Source: Moritella yayanosii
Lineage (GTDB): Bacteria > Pseudomonadota > Gammaproteobacteria > Enterobacterales > Moritellaceae
Direction of reading: 5' to 3'
Assembly: GCF_900465055.1 (NCBI RefSeq)
Contig: NZ_LS483250.1
Span: 3,472,001 to 3,536,000 of the forward strand
DNA length: 64,000 nt
A program made the position numbers and the translations under genes. Position 1 is the first letter of the stretch. Every line of letters begins with the position of its first letter. Of this stretch, positions 17,164 through 26,306 are shown piece by piece. Below the pieces are notes generated by a model. It made no database searches, had not been told where the DNA came from, and saw only the letters and a program-made list of their open reading frames with translations.

Positions 17164-18060
17164 TTAAATTAATAATGCCATAAGAATGAACGCGATGGAT
17201 AAATTGATGGCCATATCCATCGCGGCGATGCCAACATTATTTTGTAAATCTACTTCTTTATTAATATTAACGCCATTGAGAATTATTTTTTTGGCAATAA
17301 TGGCAAGGAGAGTAAAGGTGGTCAGCATGACAAAGCTAAACAGCATCCACGAGCCTAATGTGGTCAGGAGATTGGCGGTATCATAATAGATATAGTTGCT
17401 GGCTATCGTTACCGTGAGCGCAACACCAATAAGATAGCCGCCATGTCGCAGTGCCACCGCAATATTATTATCTTTAAAAGCCTGCTGCATGGAGGTGCCG
17501 AGATTGCCACGTGAATAACAGTGTTCACGGTAACGGGTCATGAGTAACATAATAGTTTGGTAAATAAGGAAACCGCAGAAGATAGCAACGAAGGTGATGA
17601 GTTCCAAGCCTTCAGCCCAAACCAGCGTCGAACGAATAATAATGGCGGTGGCAATTGCTGCACAGGCATCGACAATCGCCACGGCGACGTTACGTTGGGC
17701 AATTTCGGCATTTTTATCGAGTTGATTGAGAGAAACGCGATCATAGATCCAGCGTCCCAGTTTGATCAGTACTAATCCGGCGAGACCATACAGGCTCATC
17801 CCTAATATTTCGATGGGTAGCGTGGCGGCTTTTTCACCTGAAATAGCTCCAGAAAGCACGATGCCTAAACCAAAAATAGCACCCGCTAAACTAATACCAA
17901 AAGCAAAGTTGTCACGTTTGGCCAGTTCATCTATGGTATCTATGTTGTCGATTGCACCGGTGAAAAAGCGCATTGCAGATAAAAATGCTAAGGCGATGAT
18001 AAGGTCGGCAAGTAAAAACAGCAACAGATCCGACGATAAGATAGTTTCAAAAACAGACAT
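17164..18060 (-). CDS. yjfL: tandem DUF350 membrane protein, YjfL-like
   Basis: A 298-residue membrane protein with about eight hydrophobic helices. It contains two DUF350-like units: the first with NFAFGISLAGAIFGLGIVLSG and NVAVAIVDACAAIATAII, the second with NIAVALRHGGYLIGVALTV and NVGIAAMDMAINLSIAFIL. E. coli YjfL is a single-unit protein of roughly half this length, so this looks like a duplication and fusion. It stands upstream of the yjfI-yjfJ-yjfK group on the same strand, with 181 bases and the inverted repeat between. Function unknown. Confidence 0.85.
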   Translation of the reverse strand: MSVFETILSSDLLLFLLADLIIALAFLSAMRFFTGAIDNIDTIDELAKRDNFAFGISLAGAIFGLGIVLSGAISGEKAATLPIEILGMSLYGLAGLVLIKLGRWIYDRVSLNQLDKNAEIAQRNVAVAIVDACAAIATAIIIRSTLVWAEGLELITFVAIFCGFLIYQTIMLLMTRYREHCYSRGNLGTSMQQAFKDNNIAVALRHGGYLIGVALTVTIASNYIYYDTANLLTTLGSWMLFSFVMLTTFTLLAIIAKKIILNGVNINKEVDLQNNVGIAAMDMAINLSIAFILMALLI

Positions 18061-18238
18061 AAAAGGTTACCTTCTGTTACGATTTTAGCTGCCATAATCG
18101 TGTACTAATGATAAATTAATATCGCTAAGTAATAGCATGTAAGGCATAGCATGTCTATATGTGCATTGTTGATATGAACAGCCGGTTTAAATTGTTGAAT
18201 TAATTGGATCTCAAGCCTTAATTATAGGGATGTCGTTT

Positions 18239-21103
18239 ATGAGTACAGAATGTCAAATTGTGGATGTATTAGCGGATACAGGAAGTATGTATTGGCAGCG
18301 TTGGTGTGAGCGCAATGAGCGTGACTTAGCCTTGTTGTCTGCCGAACAAATTGCGCAGAGCCAACGGGTGTTTTCGTTAAGTGATTTTATTGCGGAAAGT
18401 TGTATTAACAATACTGATTTACTTAACGATATTTGGCAATCTGGTCTACTCTCACAAGTATCCCGAACTGCACACGTCGAAGCGCACTTATGTGAGTTGT
18501 TAACGGCTTGTGATTCTGAACCGACATTATTACGTACGATACGAAAATTTCGCCGTTTTCATATGTGTATTATCGCTTGGCGAGAGCTATTACAATTTGC
18601 CCAGTTAACGGAAAGTTTAACCCACACCTCTCACCTTGCTGACTGTTTAATCGAAGGTGCATTGGACTGGTTATATCAACTGCAATGTACAGAGCAGGGC
18701 ACACCTGTTAACCCCGAAGGTGTGCAGCAGCAGTTGGTTATTTTAGCCATGGGTAAGTTAGGGGGTGGCGAACTGAATTTCTCATCTGACATTGATCTTA
18801 TTTTTACTTATCCAGAAGCCGGCGAGACTGTCGGCGCTGGCCGTACGGTGACGAATCAAAAATTCTTCCTGCGCTTAGGCCAGCGATTAATTGCCGCATT
18901 ACACCAAGTCACCGCCGATGGTTTCGCTTACCGTGTTGATATGCGTTTGCGTCCGTTTGGCGACTCTGGCCCCTTAGTCATGAGTTTTAATGCGTTTGAA
19001 GAATATTACCAGAACCAAGGGCGAGACTGGGAACGTTATGCCATGGTGAAAGCCCGTGCTTTGGGAGGTAATGCAGAAACCAGAGTTGAACTCGAAAAAA
19101 TGCTGCGTCCGTTTATCTATCGTCGTTATGTGGATTTTAGTGCTATTGATGCGCTGCGTAATATGAAAGCCATGATTAAAGCAGATGTACGTCGTAAAGG
19201 GTTGAAAGATAATATTAAGCTGGGCAGTGGTGGCATTCGAGAAGTGGAATTCGTGGCGCAAACCTTTCAGCTTATTCGGGGGGGGCGTGAACCGGTACTA
19301 CAAATTAAATCCTTGTTAGCGACGCTGAAAGTATTACAGTCGCTTGGTGAGATCTCAGCAGAGAGTTATACCGTGCTTACCGAGAGTTATTGTTATTTGC
19401 GTCAAGTCGAGAATATTCTCCAGCAAATAAATGATACACAAACACAAACTTTACCGCAGTCAGCGTTAGATCGCAGTCGGTTAATTAGTGTATTAGGTTA
19501 CCCTGATTGGGACAGTTTTTATGTGCATGTTTATCAAGTGATGGCAGCGATCCATCGCGAGTTTAGTCAGGTGATTGGTGGCGATGATGAGGATAATGAA
19601 GAGTCACAACCCGCATTAGATTTATGGCATTTGGAGCTGTCAACGGATGAAGTGGTCACTTTATTGGCTGAATATGGTTTAACACAGCAAGATGCACAAA
19701 CTTTTGCACACGACTTAAATCATTTTAAGAGCGACTATGCCCGTAAAACCGTCGGCCCTCGAGGTCGACAAACGATCGAGAAATTATTGCCTAAACTGCT
19801 GTTTTCGATCCTGAAAGCGGATGATCCTGTGGCGTTGTTACCCCGTATTATTGCGTTGTTATTAAAGATCTTAAATCGCACTGCGTATTTAGAATTGTTA
19901 GTCGAAAATGACTTAGCATTAACCCAGTTATTACGTTTATGTGGTGCCAGTCCGATGGTGGCGAAGCAGTTGTCGAGTCACCCGATTTTATTAGATGAGC
20001 TGTTGGTGCCATCGCATTTGTATCACCCCACGCCATTGCATGAATATCGCAGTGAATTACGTCAGTTTATGCTGCGTATCCCGGAAGAAGATCAGGAACA
20101 GCAGCTCGAAGCATTACGTCAATTTAAACAAACCCAATTACTGCGTATTGCTGCCGCCGATATTGCGGGTGAGTTAGCGTTAATGAAAGTGAGTGATCAC
20201 CTGACCTGGTTGGCGGAAGCTGTGATTGATAACGTGGTCAACCTAGCATGGCAACAGTTAGAAGAGAAACACGGTATACCGCACAATGTCGTGGAAACCG
20301 GTAAGAAAGGTTTTGCGGTGGTCGCTTACGGTAAGCTGGGGGGTATTGAACTGGGTTATGGTTCTGATCTGGATCTGGTGTTCATTCATAATTGTGAAAC
20401 CGCAGGGATGACCAACGGCGCAAAAGTGATTGATAGTCGTCAGTTCTATCTACGTCTCGCGCAACGTATTATTCATATATTTAGTACCCGCACCAGCACG
20501 GGTATTTTGTATGAAGTGGATATGCGTTTACGCCCATCGGGTAACTCAGGGGTACTGGCTTGTCCGGTATCGCGTTTCTTGGATTATCAGAGTAACGAAG
20601 CATGGACCTGGGAGCATCAATCATTAGTGCGTACGCGTATTGTTTATGGTGATAAGTTAATTCAAAAACGGTTTAACGAGGTGAAACGCAGTATTCTTGC
20701 CAAACCGCGAGATACCGCCGAATTGCAAAAACAAGTGGTGGAAATGCGCTTGAAAATGCGTAACCATTTACTCAACGCCAATGCCGACCAATTTGATATT
20801 AAGCAATCAGAAGGCGGTATTACCGATATTGAATTTATGATGCAGTATATTGTGTTAAATCATGCTGCGCAGATACCCAAGCTACAGCTGTGGCCTGATA
20901 ATGTCCGTATTATTAGCCGTTGTGTGGCTGAAGGGTTAATGACTGAAGAGTTAGGCGCGAGCTTAACATCAAGTTATTGCCAAATGCGTGATGAGATCCA
21001 TCGACTTAATTTATTAGGTAAGAAAGGAATTGTTGCGAATAGTGAATTTACGGCGCAACGAAAAGTCGTGACAGACTATTGGCAGCAGTTGTTTGCGCTG
21101 TAG
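18239..21103 (+). CDS. glnE: bifunctional glutamine synthetase adenylyltransferase/deadenylase
   Basis: Controls glutamine synthetase by adding or removing AMP on a tyrosine in response to PII. The 954-residue protein (946 in E. coli) has two nucleotidyltransferase domains with the motifs GKLGGGELNFSSDIDL near residue 175 and GKLGGIELGYGSDLDL near 700, each followed by a MRLRP motif. The N-terminal domain removes AMP and the C-terminal one adds it. The ATG at 18239 has AGGGA at eight bases; the earlier ATG at 18230 overlaps that site. A terminator follows, shared with lpxL. Confidence 0.97.
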   Translation: MSTECQIVDVLADTGSMYWQRWCERNERDLALLSAEQIAQSQRVFSLSDFIAESCINNTDLLNDIWQSGLLSQVSRTAHVEAHLCELLTACDSEPTLLRTIRKFRRFHMCIIAWRELLQFAQLTESLTHTSHLADCLIEGALDWLYQLQCTEQGTPVNPEGVQQQLVILAMGKLGGGELNFSSDIDLIFTYPEAGETVGAGRTVTNQKFFLRLGQRLIAALHQVTADGFAYRVDMRLRPFGDSGPLVMSFNAFEEYYQNQGRDWERYAMVKARALGGNAETRVELEKMLRPFIYRRYVDFSAIDALRNMKAMIKADVRRKGLKDNIKLGSGGIREVEFVAQTFQLIRGGREPVLQIKSLLATLKVLQSLGEISAESYTVLTESYCYLRQVENILQQINDTQTQTLPQSALDRSRLISVLGYPDWDSFYVHVYQVMAAIHREFSQVIGGDDEDNEESQPALDLWHLELSTDEVVTLLAEYGLTQQDAQTFAHDLNHFKSDYARKTVGPRGRQTIEKLLPKLLFSILKADDPVALLPRIIALLLKILNRTAYLELLVENDLALTQLLRLCGASPMVAKQLSSHPILLDELLVPSHLYHPTPLHEYRSELRQFMLRIPEEDQEQQLEALRQFKQTQLLRIAAADIAGELALMKVSDHLTWLAEAVIDNVVNLAWQQLEEKHGIPHNVVETGKKGFAVVAYGKLGGIELGYGSDLDLVFIHNCETAGMTNGAKVIDSRQFYLRLAQRIIHIFSTRTSTGILYEVDMRLRPSGNSGVLACPVSRFLDYQSNEAWTWEHQSLVRTRIVYGDKLIQKRFNEVKRSILAKPRDTAELQKQVVEMRLKMRNHLLNANADQFDIKQSEGGITDIEFMMQYIVLNHAAQIPKLQLWPDNVRIISRCVAEGLMTEELGASLTSSYCQMRDEIHRLNLLGKKGIVANSEFTAQRKVVTDYWQQLFAL

Positions 21104-21115
21104 TTAAACGAAAAA

Positions 21116-21156
21116 ATCCTATTGATGTGCACATTACCGTGTTTCATCAATAGGAT
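21116..21156. terminator. terminator between glnE and lpxL
   Basis: ATCCTATTGATG (21116-21127) pairs with CATCAATAGGAT (21145-21156), with an A-run on the left and CTTT on the right. It lies between convergent genes and probably works in both directions. Confidence 0.8.
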
Positions 21157-21188
21157 CTTTATGTATTGGACTATGTTGATGAAACCGA

Positions 21189-22145
21189 TTACTTATACAA
21201 GCTCGGCTCACCTTCTGGACGGGTTTTAAAGCGGCGATGTAACCACATGTATTGCGGCACCTGCTCTAAAATAGATTTTTCACATTCTTTATTACAGATA
21301 GTGGCATCTTCCACTTGGTTCCCGGTTGGGAAGTTTTCGAGTGGTGCGCGGATCGTTAACTTGTAACGGCCATCCGGAAGACGACAAGAAGATGCTGGGT
21401 AGGTTTTCGTATTTTTACCCGAGGCAAACAGCGTGGTGCCAGTAATGGTACAAGCTTTTTCAACCGCAAAAAATGGTACAAACACGCTGCGACGAGGACC
21501 ATAATCATGATCTGGTGCATACCATAGTGGTTCACCTTCATCGAGTACGCGTAACATGCCTTTGATATCTCGGCGATTGATTAAGGCTTTATTTGACAGG
21601 GTGCGCCCACGGCATTGTAAATATTCCATCAATGGATTTTTGTTTGGACGATAGATTGCATAGGCGGGTCGTAATAGACCAAAGATACGCGCTGATATTT
21701 CCAGCGATAAAAAATGCGATCCCAAGATCAGCATACCATTACCATCCGCTTTGGCTTGGTCGATATGTTCTTGTCCTTCGATAACCATGTTTTGCTTAAT
21801 ACGCCAATCAGGCCAGAACCAGGCATTAGCAGTATCAATAACGGCTAAACCAGTATATTCAAAATTTTCTTTGGCTAATGCCGTAATTTCGGCCGTCGAT
21901 TTATCCGGAAAGCTCAGCGCTAGGTTTTGTTGCGCTGTTTTTAGACGTTTGGGTACAATTTTCGCGACCAATCGGCCTAATGCACGACCCAGAATATTTT
22001 GAATATTGTTCGGTAATAAGGATGTAAACCACAAAACAGTGGCGGCTAACAGTAATGGCCAGTGTTTAGGATGTAGAAACCGCCCTTCAAACTTGGTGTT
22101 TTCTTTACTTACCATGGTGTTGTTGGTTTTATTTTTGTCTGTCAT
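21189..22145 (-). CDS. lpxL: lipid A lauroyl acyltransferase LpxL (HtrB)
   Basis: Adds a secondary acyl chain to Kdo2-lipid IVA at the inner membrane. The 318-residue product has an N-terminal membrane anchor (HWPLLLAATVLWFTSLL), the HX4E catalytic motif in GSHFLSLEISARIFG, and the LpxL stretches WYAPDHDYGPRRSVFVPFFAVE (in pieces) and YMWLHRRFKTRPEGEPSLY at the end. These resemble LpxL more than LpxM or LpxP. The first 20 residues are an unusually polar, Asn/Thr/Lys-rich extension, so a downstream start is possible. It stands between glnE and tolC. Confidence 0.93.
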   Translation of the reverse strand: MTDKNKTNNTMVSKENTKFEGRFLHPKHWPLLLAATVLWFTSLLPNNIQNILGRALGRLVAKIVPKRLKTAQQNLALSFPDKSTAEITALAKENFEYTGLAVIDTANAWFWPDWRIKQNMVIEGQEHIDQAKADGNGMLILGSHFLSLEISARIFGLLRPAYAIYRPNKNPLMEYLQCRGRTLSNKALINRRDIKGMLRVLDEGEPLWYAPDHDYGPRRSVFVPFFAVEKACTITGTTLFASGKNTKTYPASSCRLPDGRYKLTIRAPLENFPTGNQVEDATICNKECEKSILEQVPQYMWLHRRFKTRPEGEPSLYK

Positions 22146-22249
22146 GGAAAAATCTCATTCGCGCGAGTTAATATTATAAACACAATCAAGCAACTAATAT
22201 TTATACGTTTAATTGGTCTTTTCGTGGCTGTTACAGAAGGTTTTAGTTA

Positions 22250-22276
22250 TAAAAAAGGCGACACACATGGTCGCCT
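22250..22276 (-). terminator. terminator of tolC
   Basis: AGGCGAC (22256-22262) pairs with GTCGCCT (22270-22276); read leftward a T-run follows. It lies just beyond the tandem repeats downstream of tolC. Confidence 0.85.
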
Positions 22277-22285
22277 GGGTATTCT

Positions 22286-22320
22286 GTGTTACGTGTTACG
22301 TGTTACGTGTTACGTGTTGC
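22286..22320. repeat. five tandem 7-bp repeats (GTGTTAC) abutting the tolC stop
   Basis: GTGTTAC occurs four times exactly (22286-22313) and a fifth time with one change (GTGTTGC, 22314-22320), ending directly at the tolC stop codon. It is a short, slippage-prone satellite within the tolC 3' untranslated region, ahead of the terminator hairpin. Confidence 0.9.
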
Positions 22321-23664
22321 TTAGTTGCTCGTTTCTAACCCAGCATTGACTAAATCAATATCTTCAGCGTTCAACGTACCAGCGGCTTGTTTCAACTGTA
22401 ACATACTAATGATGTAGTTATAACGCGATGCGGACAATGATTGTTTCGATTGATATAACGTCTTTGTCGCATCTAACACATCAATGATGGTACGGGTACC
22501 AACACCAAAGCCAGCCTGCGTTGCTTCTAAAGCACTTTGCGAAGATTTAACCGTTTGCTCGTAAGCTTTAATAGAGCTTAATCCGGCAGTTACGTTGTTG
22601 TAAAAAGTACGAATTTTAGTTTGTACTTCACGACTCGCTCTGGTTAATTGCTCTTGGCTTGCTGTGACTTGATAAGCGGCTTGTTTCTTTGCCGACGTTA
22701 CCGCGCCGCCTGTGTATAGCGGCATGCTAAATTCGATGCCGACATTAGCAGAAGAAACTGTGCTTTCTAAACCTGCACCACCATTATTATAATCATCGCC
22801 GTAGCCGGTGTACTGGGCGCCAGCATTTGCCACTAAGTTCAATGACATATTATCCGCAGAGCTTGCTAGCTCGACGTTACCTTCGGCAATTTGCTTGGCA
22901 ATACGCTGGATCTGAATGGCTAAGTTTTGATTGTTAGCTGTGGCTAACCAGTTATCACGTTGACCGTCTGGTGCTGTAGGGCTAAAGCGTGCGGTATTTA
23001 ACGTCGCAATGTTAATATGGGTTAAACCGGTAATTTCAGTTAATGACTCGTAGCTGTTGGCTAAGGTATTTTCAGCATTAATGACCTCTGCCACCGATAA
23101 ATCAAAGCTGGATTGCGCTTCTAAAACGTCTGTTTTATCTGTTAGACCGACATTATAACGTTGCGTTGTTTGCTCAAGTTGACGCTCTACCGCGTCTTTA
23201 TTACGGTTAGAGAATTCTAAGGTATCGTTAGCGCCCAATACGCTGAAGTACGCATTTGCTACGCGTAAAATCAGATTTTGCAGCTCAGCTTGCACTGCAA
23301 GTTCACTTTGTTCTGCTTGCTTAGCAGCTTGGCTAACATTAATGAAATTACTTTCTTCATATAATGATTGGGTTAAACCAATGCCAACTGAGCCTGTTAA
23401 TGCATTACCGTTAGAGGTTGTATTTGCGGTAGTATAATCACTCGTAATGCCGTAACCCAGATCTGCACTTAGCCCAATTTGTGGTAAGTTAGCTGCTTCT
23501 TGTTCAGTAATTTTCTCTAGTGCGGCATCTCGGTTTGCTTGTGCTTCTAAGTAAAGAGGATCTTTGGTCAAGGCTTGTTGAAATATTTGCTGTAAATTAT
23601 CAGCACTGGCTGAGTGAGCAAAAAATGCCAGACCGCAGGCTAGAAGAATTTTATTAAACTTCAT
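22321..23664 (-). CDS. tolC: outer-membrane channel protein TolC
   Basis: Trimeric outer-membrane channel for multidrug efflux and type I secretion. The 447-residue precursor starts with a signal peptide (MKFNKILLACGLAFFAHSASA) and has the duplicated outer-membrane efflux protein repeats: LILRVANAYFSVLGANDTLEFS near residue 130 and VQTKIRTFYNNVTAGLSSI near 345, as well as YNVGLTDKTDVLEAQ and FGVGTRTIIDVLDA, which match each other in position. It is shorter than E. coli TolC (493), lacking a long C-terminal tail. It is divergent from nudF, exactly as in E. coli. Confidence 0.95.
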   Translation of the reverse strand: MKFNKILLACGLAFFAHSASADNLQQIFQQALTKDPLYLEAQANRDAALEKITEQEAANLPQIGLSADLGYGITSDYTTANTTSNGNALTGSVGIGLTQSLYEESNFINVSQAAKQAEQSELAVQAELQNLILRVANAYFSVLGANDTLEFSNRNKDAVERQLEQTTQRYNVGLTDKTDVLEAQSSFDLSVAEVINAENTLANSYESLTEITGLTHINIATLNTARFSPTAPDGQRDNWLATANNQNLAIQIQRIAKQIAEGNVELASSADNMSLNLVANAGAQYTGYGDDYNNGGAGLESTVSSANVGIEFSMPLYTGGAVTSAKKQAAYQVTASQEQLTRASREVQTKIRTFYNNVTAGLSSIKAYEQTVKSSQSALEATQAGFGVGTRTIIDVLDATKTLYQSKQSLSASRYNYIISMLQLKQAAGTLNAEDIDLVNAGLETSN

Positions 23665-23942
23665 TGGTGGTTACCTTAAGTGTAAATAGTGGCCGTTATG
23701 AATTCGCATAACAATAAATAATGATACTGCTTAGTCAAATTAATAATTATCCAAAAGAGATAGTTAGATTAATCGGATGATTTCCATCTTATACTAGGTG
23801 TTATCTCAAAGCTCGAGTTTTAAACGTTGAATCAATGTCGATATGGAATTATGTATATCTACTAGGAATTATCCTTAACCCCTAGCAGCCCACATGGTAT
23901 TCACCGCAACCCTTTATTATCAGTATATTTTAGGAGATGTAA

Positions 23943-24578
23943 ATGAAAAGTCGAAAGTTAGAAATACAATCTGAGTATGATATTGCTGATATTGAGATCA
24001 TAAACAAACAACAGGTTTTTAATGGTTTCTTTAAGATTAACACTTATACCTTTAAACATAGGCTGTTTGCTGGTGGTTGGAGTGGTGAAATAAGCCGAGA
24101 AGTATTTGAACGGGGTAACGCAGCAGCCGTGATCCCTTATGATGCGGGTCGTGATGAAGTGGTACTGATAGAGCAGATAAGAATTCCGGCTATAGAATCA
24201 AGCTCACAACCTTGGTTACTGGAATTAGTGGCCGGCATGATCGATAAACAAGGTGAAGATTCTGCCGAAGTCGTGAAACGCGAAGCATTAGAAGAAGCCG
24301 GTGTGACGATTGACCGTTGTGATTTCATTATGCAGTTTCTGGTTAGTCCCGGTGGCAGCAGTGAAGCTATCGATTTATACGTAGGTGAGGTCGATAGCAG
24401 CACAGCGGAAGGCGTTCATGGTTTAGCAAGTGAAGGTGAAGATATACGCGTACATGTGGTGAGTCGCGAAACTGCTTACAATATGGTGCAAACAGGGCGA
24501 ATAAATAACGCCTCGACTATTATCGCTATCCAGTGGTTACAATTGAATTTTCAAACATTGCAAAAGTCTTGGCTGTAG
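23943..24578 (+). CDS. nudF: ADP-ribose diphosphatase NudF
   Basis: Nudix hydrolase that splits ADP-ribose to AMP and ribose 5-phosphate. The 211-residue protein has the Nudix box in GMIDKQGEDSAEVVKREALE continuing EAGV (residues about 99-122). The spacing between the leading Gly and the first Glu is six residues instead of the canonical five, so the box has a one-residue insertion, while the REALEEAG core is intact. LVSPGGSSEAIDLYVGEV is also typical of NudF. An AGGAGAT site precedes the ATG. It is divergent from tolC and is followed by cpdA; E. coli has yqiB in between, not seen here. Confidence 0.93.
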   Translation: MKSRKLEIQSEYDIADIEIINKQQVFNGFFKINTYTFKHRLFAGGWSGEISREVFERGNAAAVIPYDAGRDEVVLIEQIRIPAIESSSQPWLLELVAGMIDKQGEDSAEVVKREALEEAGVTIDRCDFIMQFLVSPGGSSEAIDLYVGEVDSSTAEGVHGLASEGEDIRVHVVSRETAYNMVQTGRINNASTIIAIQWLQLNFQTLQKSWL

Positions 24579-24782
24579 CGCTACAATGGAGAATCGGCCT
24601 CTCTATCGCTAAGTCATTTGAATCTATGATGATTAGAATTGTGGAAATGTGTGCTGGTCAACAGATTTATTGGCCTGTATTAGGGTATGCTAGTAGCTAA
24701 GTAATCTTGTAAACAGTGTGTCGATTGGCAGTCGTATTCGTCATTACTAGATAACATATAGGGATAAGGGTTAAAGATTATT

Positions 24783-25619
24783 GTGGGTGCGGATATTTCT
24801 AAGTTAACTGTAAAGCATAACGTAATTAATTTATTACAAGTGACAGATACTCATTTGTTTGCCACAGCTAAGAAAGATCTGCTCGGGGTGAAAACGCAAT
24901 TGAGTTATCGGCATGTCATTGATGCTATCCTCCAGAATCAACAACCGTTTGATGCTGTGCTTGCTACGGGTGACATTTCTCAAGACAATACACCTGCGTC
25001 TTATCAATACTTTGCTCAACATATTAAACGTCTAAATAAGCCGTGTTATTGGTTGCCGGGTAATCACGACAATATTCCACTGATGTCCGATGCCTTAAGA
25101 GCCGAAGGTGTGTTGGCGGATAAATATAAAATTGTGGGCGACTGGCAGATTATTTTACTCGATTCACAGTTAACGGGCTCACCTGCCGGTTATCTCGCGC
25201 CCGAACAACTGCTTCTGCTTGACGAACAACTTAGCGCGCATCCAGATAAATATGCATTAGTGGTATTACATCACAATGTTTATCCTGTCGGGTGTAAATG
25301 GCTAGACCAACATCTCTTACGTAATGCGGATGCATTTTTAGCGATACTTGAGAAACACTCGCAAGCCAATCATGTGTTATTTGGCCATGTTCATCAGCAA
25401 TTGGATAAAACCTATGCTGGTATTCACTTTATGGCATCACCATCGACTTGCTTCCAATTTAAACCGCATTGTGATGAATTTACGCTTGATTCTAGTGCGC
25501 CGGGCTGGCGGTATTTGCAGTTGTACAGTGATGGTTCGATTAACAGTCAAGTTTGGCGTTTGTCGAACAACGATTTTAATCCCGACCTAGAATCCAAAGG
25601 TTACTCATATTCTGGCTAG
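24783..25619 (+). CDS. cpdA: 3',5'-cyclic-AMP phosphodiesterase CpdA
   Basis: Metallophosphoesterase that hydrolyses cAMP to AMP and so tunes CRP signalling. The 278-residue product carries the calcineurin-like metal motifs in order: DTHLFA (residues about 23-28), ATGDISQDN, WLPGNHDN, VVLHHN and LFGHVHQQ. The C-terminal FKPHCDEFTLDSSAPGWR is a strong CpdA signature. The start is a GTG at 24783; no convincing closer start exists, though the ribosome-binding site is weak. It lies 204 bases after nudF and 78 before yqiA, the classic parE-region cluster minus yqiB. Confidence 0.93.
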   Translation: MGADISKLTVKHNVINLLQVTDTHLFATAKKDLLGVKTQLSYRHVIDAILQNQQPFDAVLATGDISQDNTPASYQYFAQHIKRLNKPCYWLPGNHDNIPLMSDALRAEGVLADKYKIVGDWQIILLDSQLTGSPAGYLAPEQLLLLDEQLSAHPDKYALVVLHHNVYPVGCKWLDQHLLRNADAFLAILEKHSQANHVLFGHVHQQLDKTYAGIHFMASPSTCFQFKPHCDEFTLDSSAPGWRYLQLYSDGSINSQVWRLSNNDFNPDLESKGYSYSG

Positions 25620-25697
25620 TTTTGCCCTGATCTATCAACGTTGTCGAGGTAATAACACGCCTCGATACTCACCCTCAATGCTGAGGTAAATGAATAC

Positions 25698-26279
25698 ATG
25701 GTTCCCATGCTTCTGCTCTATTTGCACGGTTTTAATAGTTCGCCAAAGTCGATTAAAGCACAACAATTGGCCGATTATCTTGGCTTGTACCACCCCGAGA
25801 TAACTATTGAAATCCCGCATTTATCACCTTATCCGCAACAAGCGTGGTTACAGATAGAAGCGATTGTGGCAGGTTATCCTGGTTATCAGTTAAGCGTGGT
25901 GGGCAGTTCACTCGGTGGTTATTATGCGACGAAAGTGAATCAGGTATATCATTGTCCTGCGGTCATTGTTAATCCGGCGGTCAAACCTTATGAATTGCTG
26001 GTGGATTATTTAGGTGAGAACACCAATCCGTATACCGACCACGTATTTACCCTTACCGAACAGCACATTGATGAACTACGAGGATTGGATTGTCCGACAT
26101 TAGTTCACCCTGAAACGATCTGGGCACTATTACAGACCGATGATGAAGTGTTAGACTATAACCAAGCAACAGCAAAATATAATGCGGCTAAATTAACGGT
26201 AGAGCAGGGCGGTGATCATGCTTTTATCGGATTTGAACGCTATCTTAGCGATATTTTAACCTTTCTTGCATTCAAGTAG
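25698..26279 (+). CDS. yqiA: YqiA family esterase
   Basis: A 193-residue alpha/beta-hydrolase of the YqiA/UPF0227 family with short-chain esterase activity in E. coli. The nucleophile elbow is GSSLGG (VVGSSLGGYYATKV), with LYLHGFNSSPKSIKA at the N-terminus, NPAVKPYELLVDYLG in the middle and GGDHAFIGFE containing the likely catalytic histidine. GAGG lies 11 bases before the ATG; a second in-frame ATG three codons later is also possible. It sits directly upstream of parE. Confidence 0.93.
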   Translation: MVPMLLLYLHGFNSSPKSIKAQQLADYLGLYHPEITIEIPHLSPYPQQAWLQIEAIVAGYPGYQLSVVGSSLGGYYATKVNQVYHCPAVIVNPAVKPYELLVDYLGENTNPYTDHVFTLTEQHIDELRGLDCPTLVHPETIWALLQTDDEVLDYNQATAKYNAAKLTVEQGGDHAFIGFERYLSDILTFLAFK

Positions 26280-26306
26280 ATGTAACGAACAGCATAAAAG
26301 AAACTC

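Noticed and set aside
22286-22320. CRISPR-like repeat
   Set aside because: The units are 7 bases with no spacers; it is a simple tandem repeat.
24579-24782. yqiB between nudF and cpdA
   Set aside because: Only 204 bases are present, with no frame resembling YqiB; the gene appears absent here.
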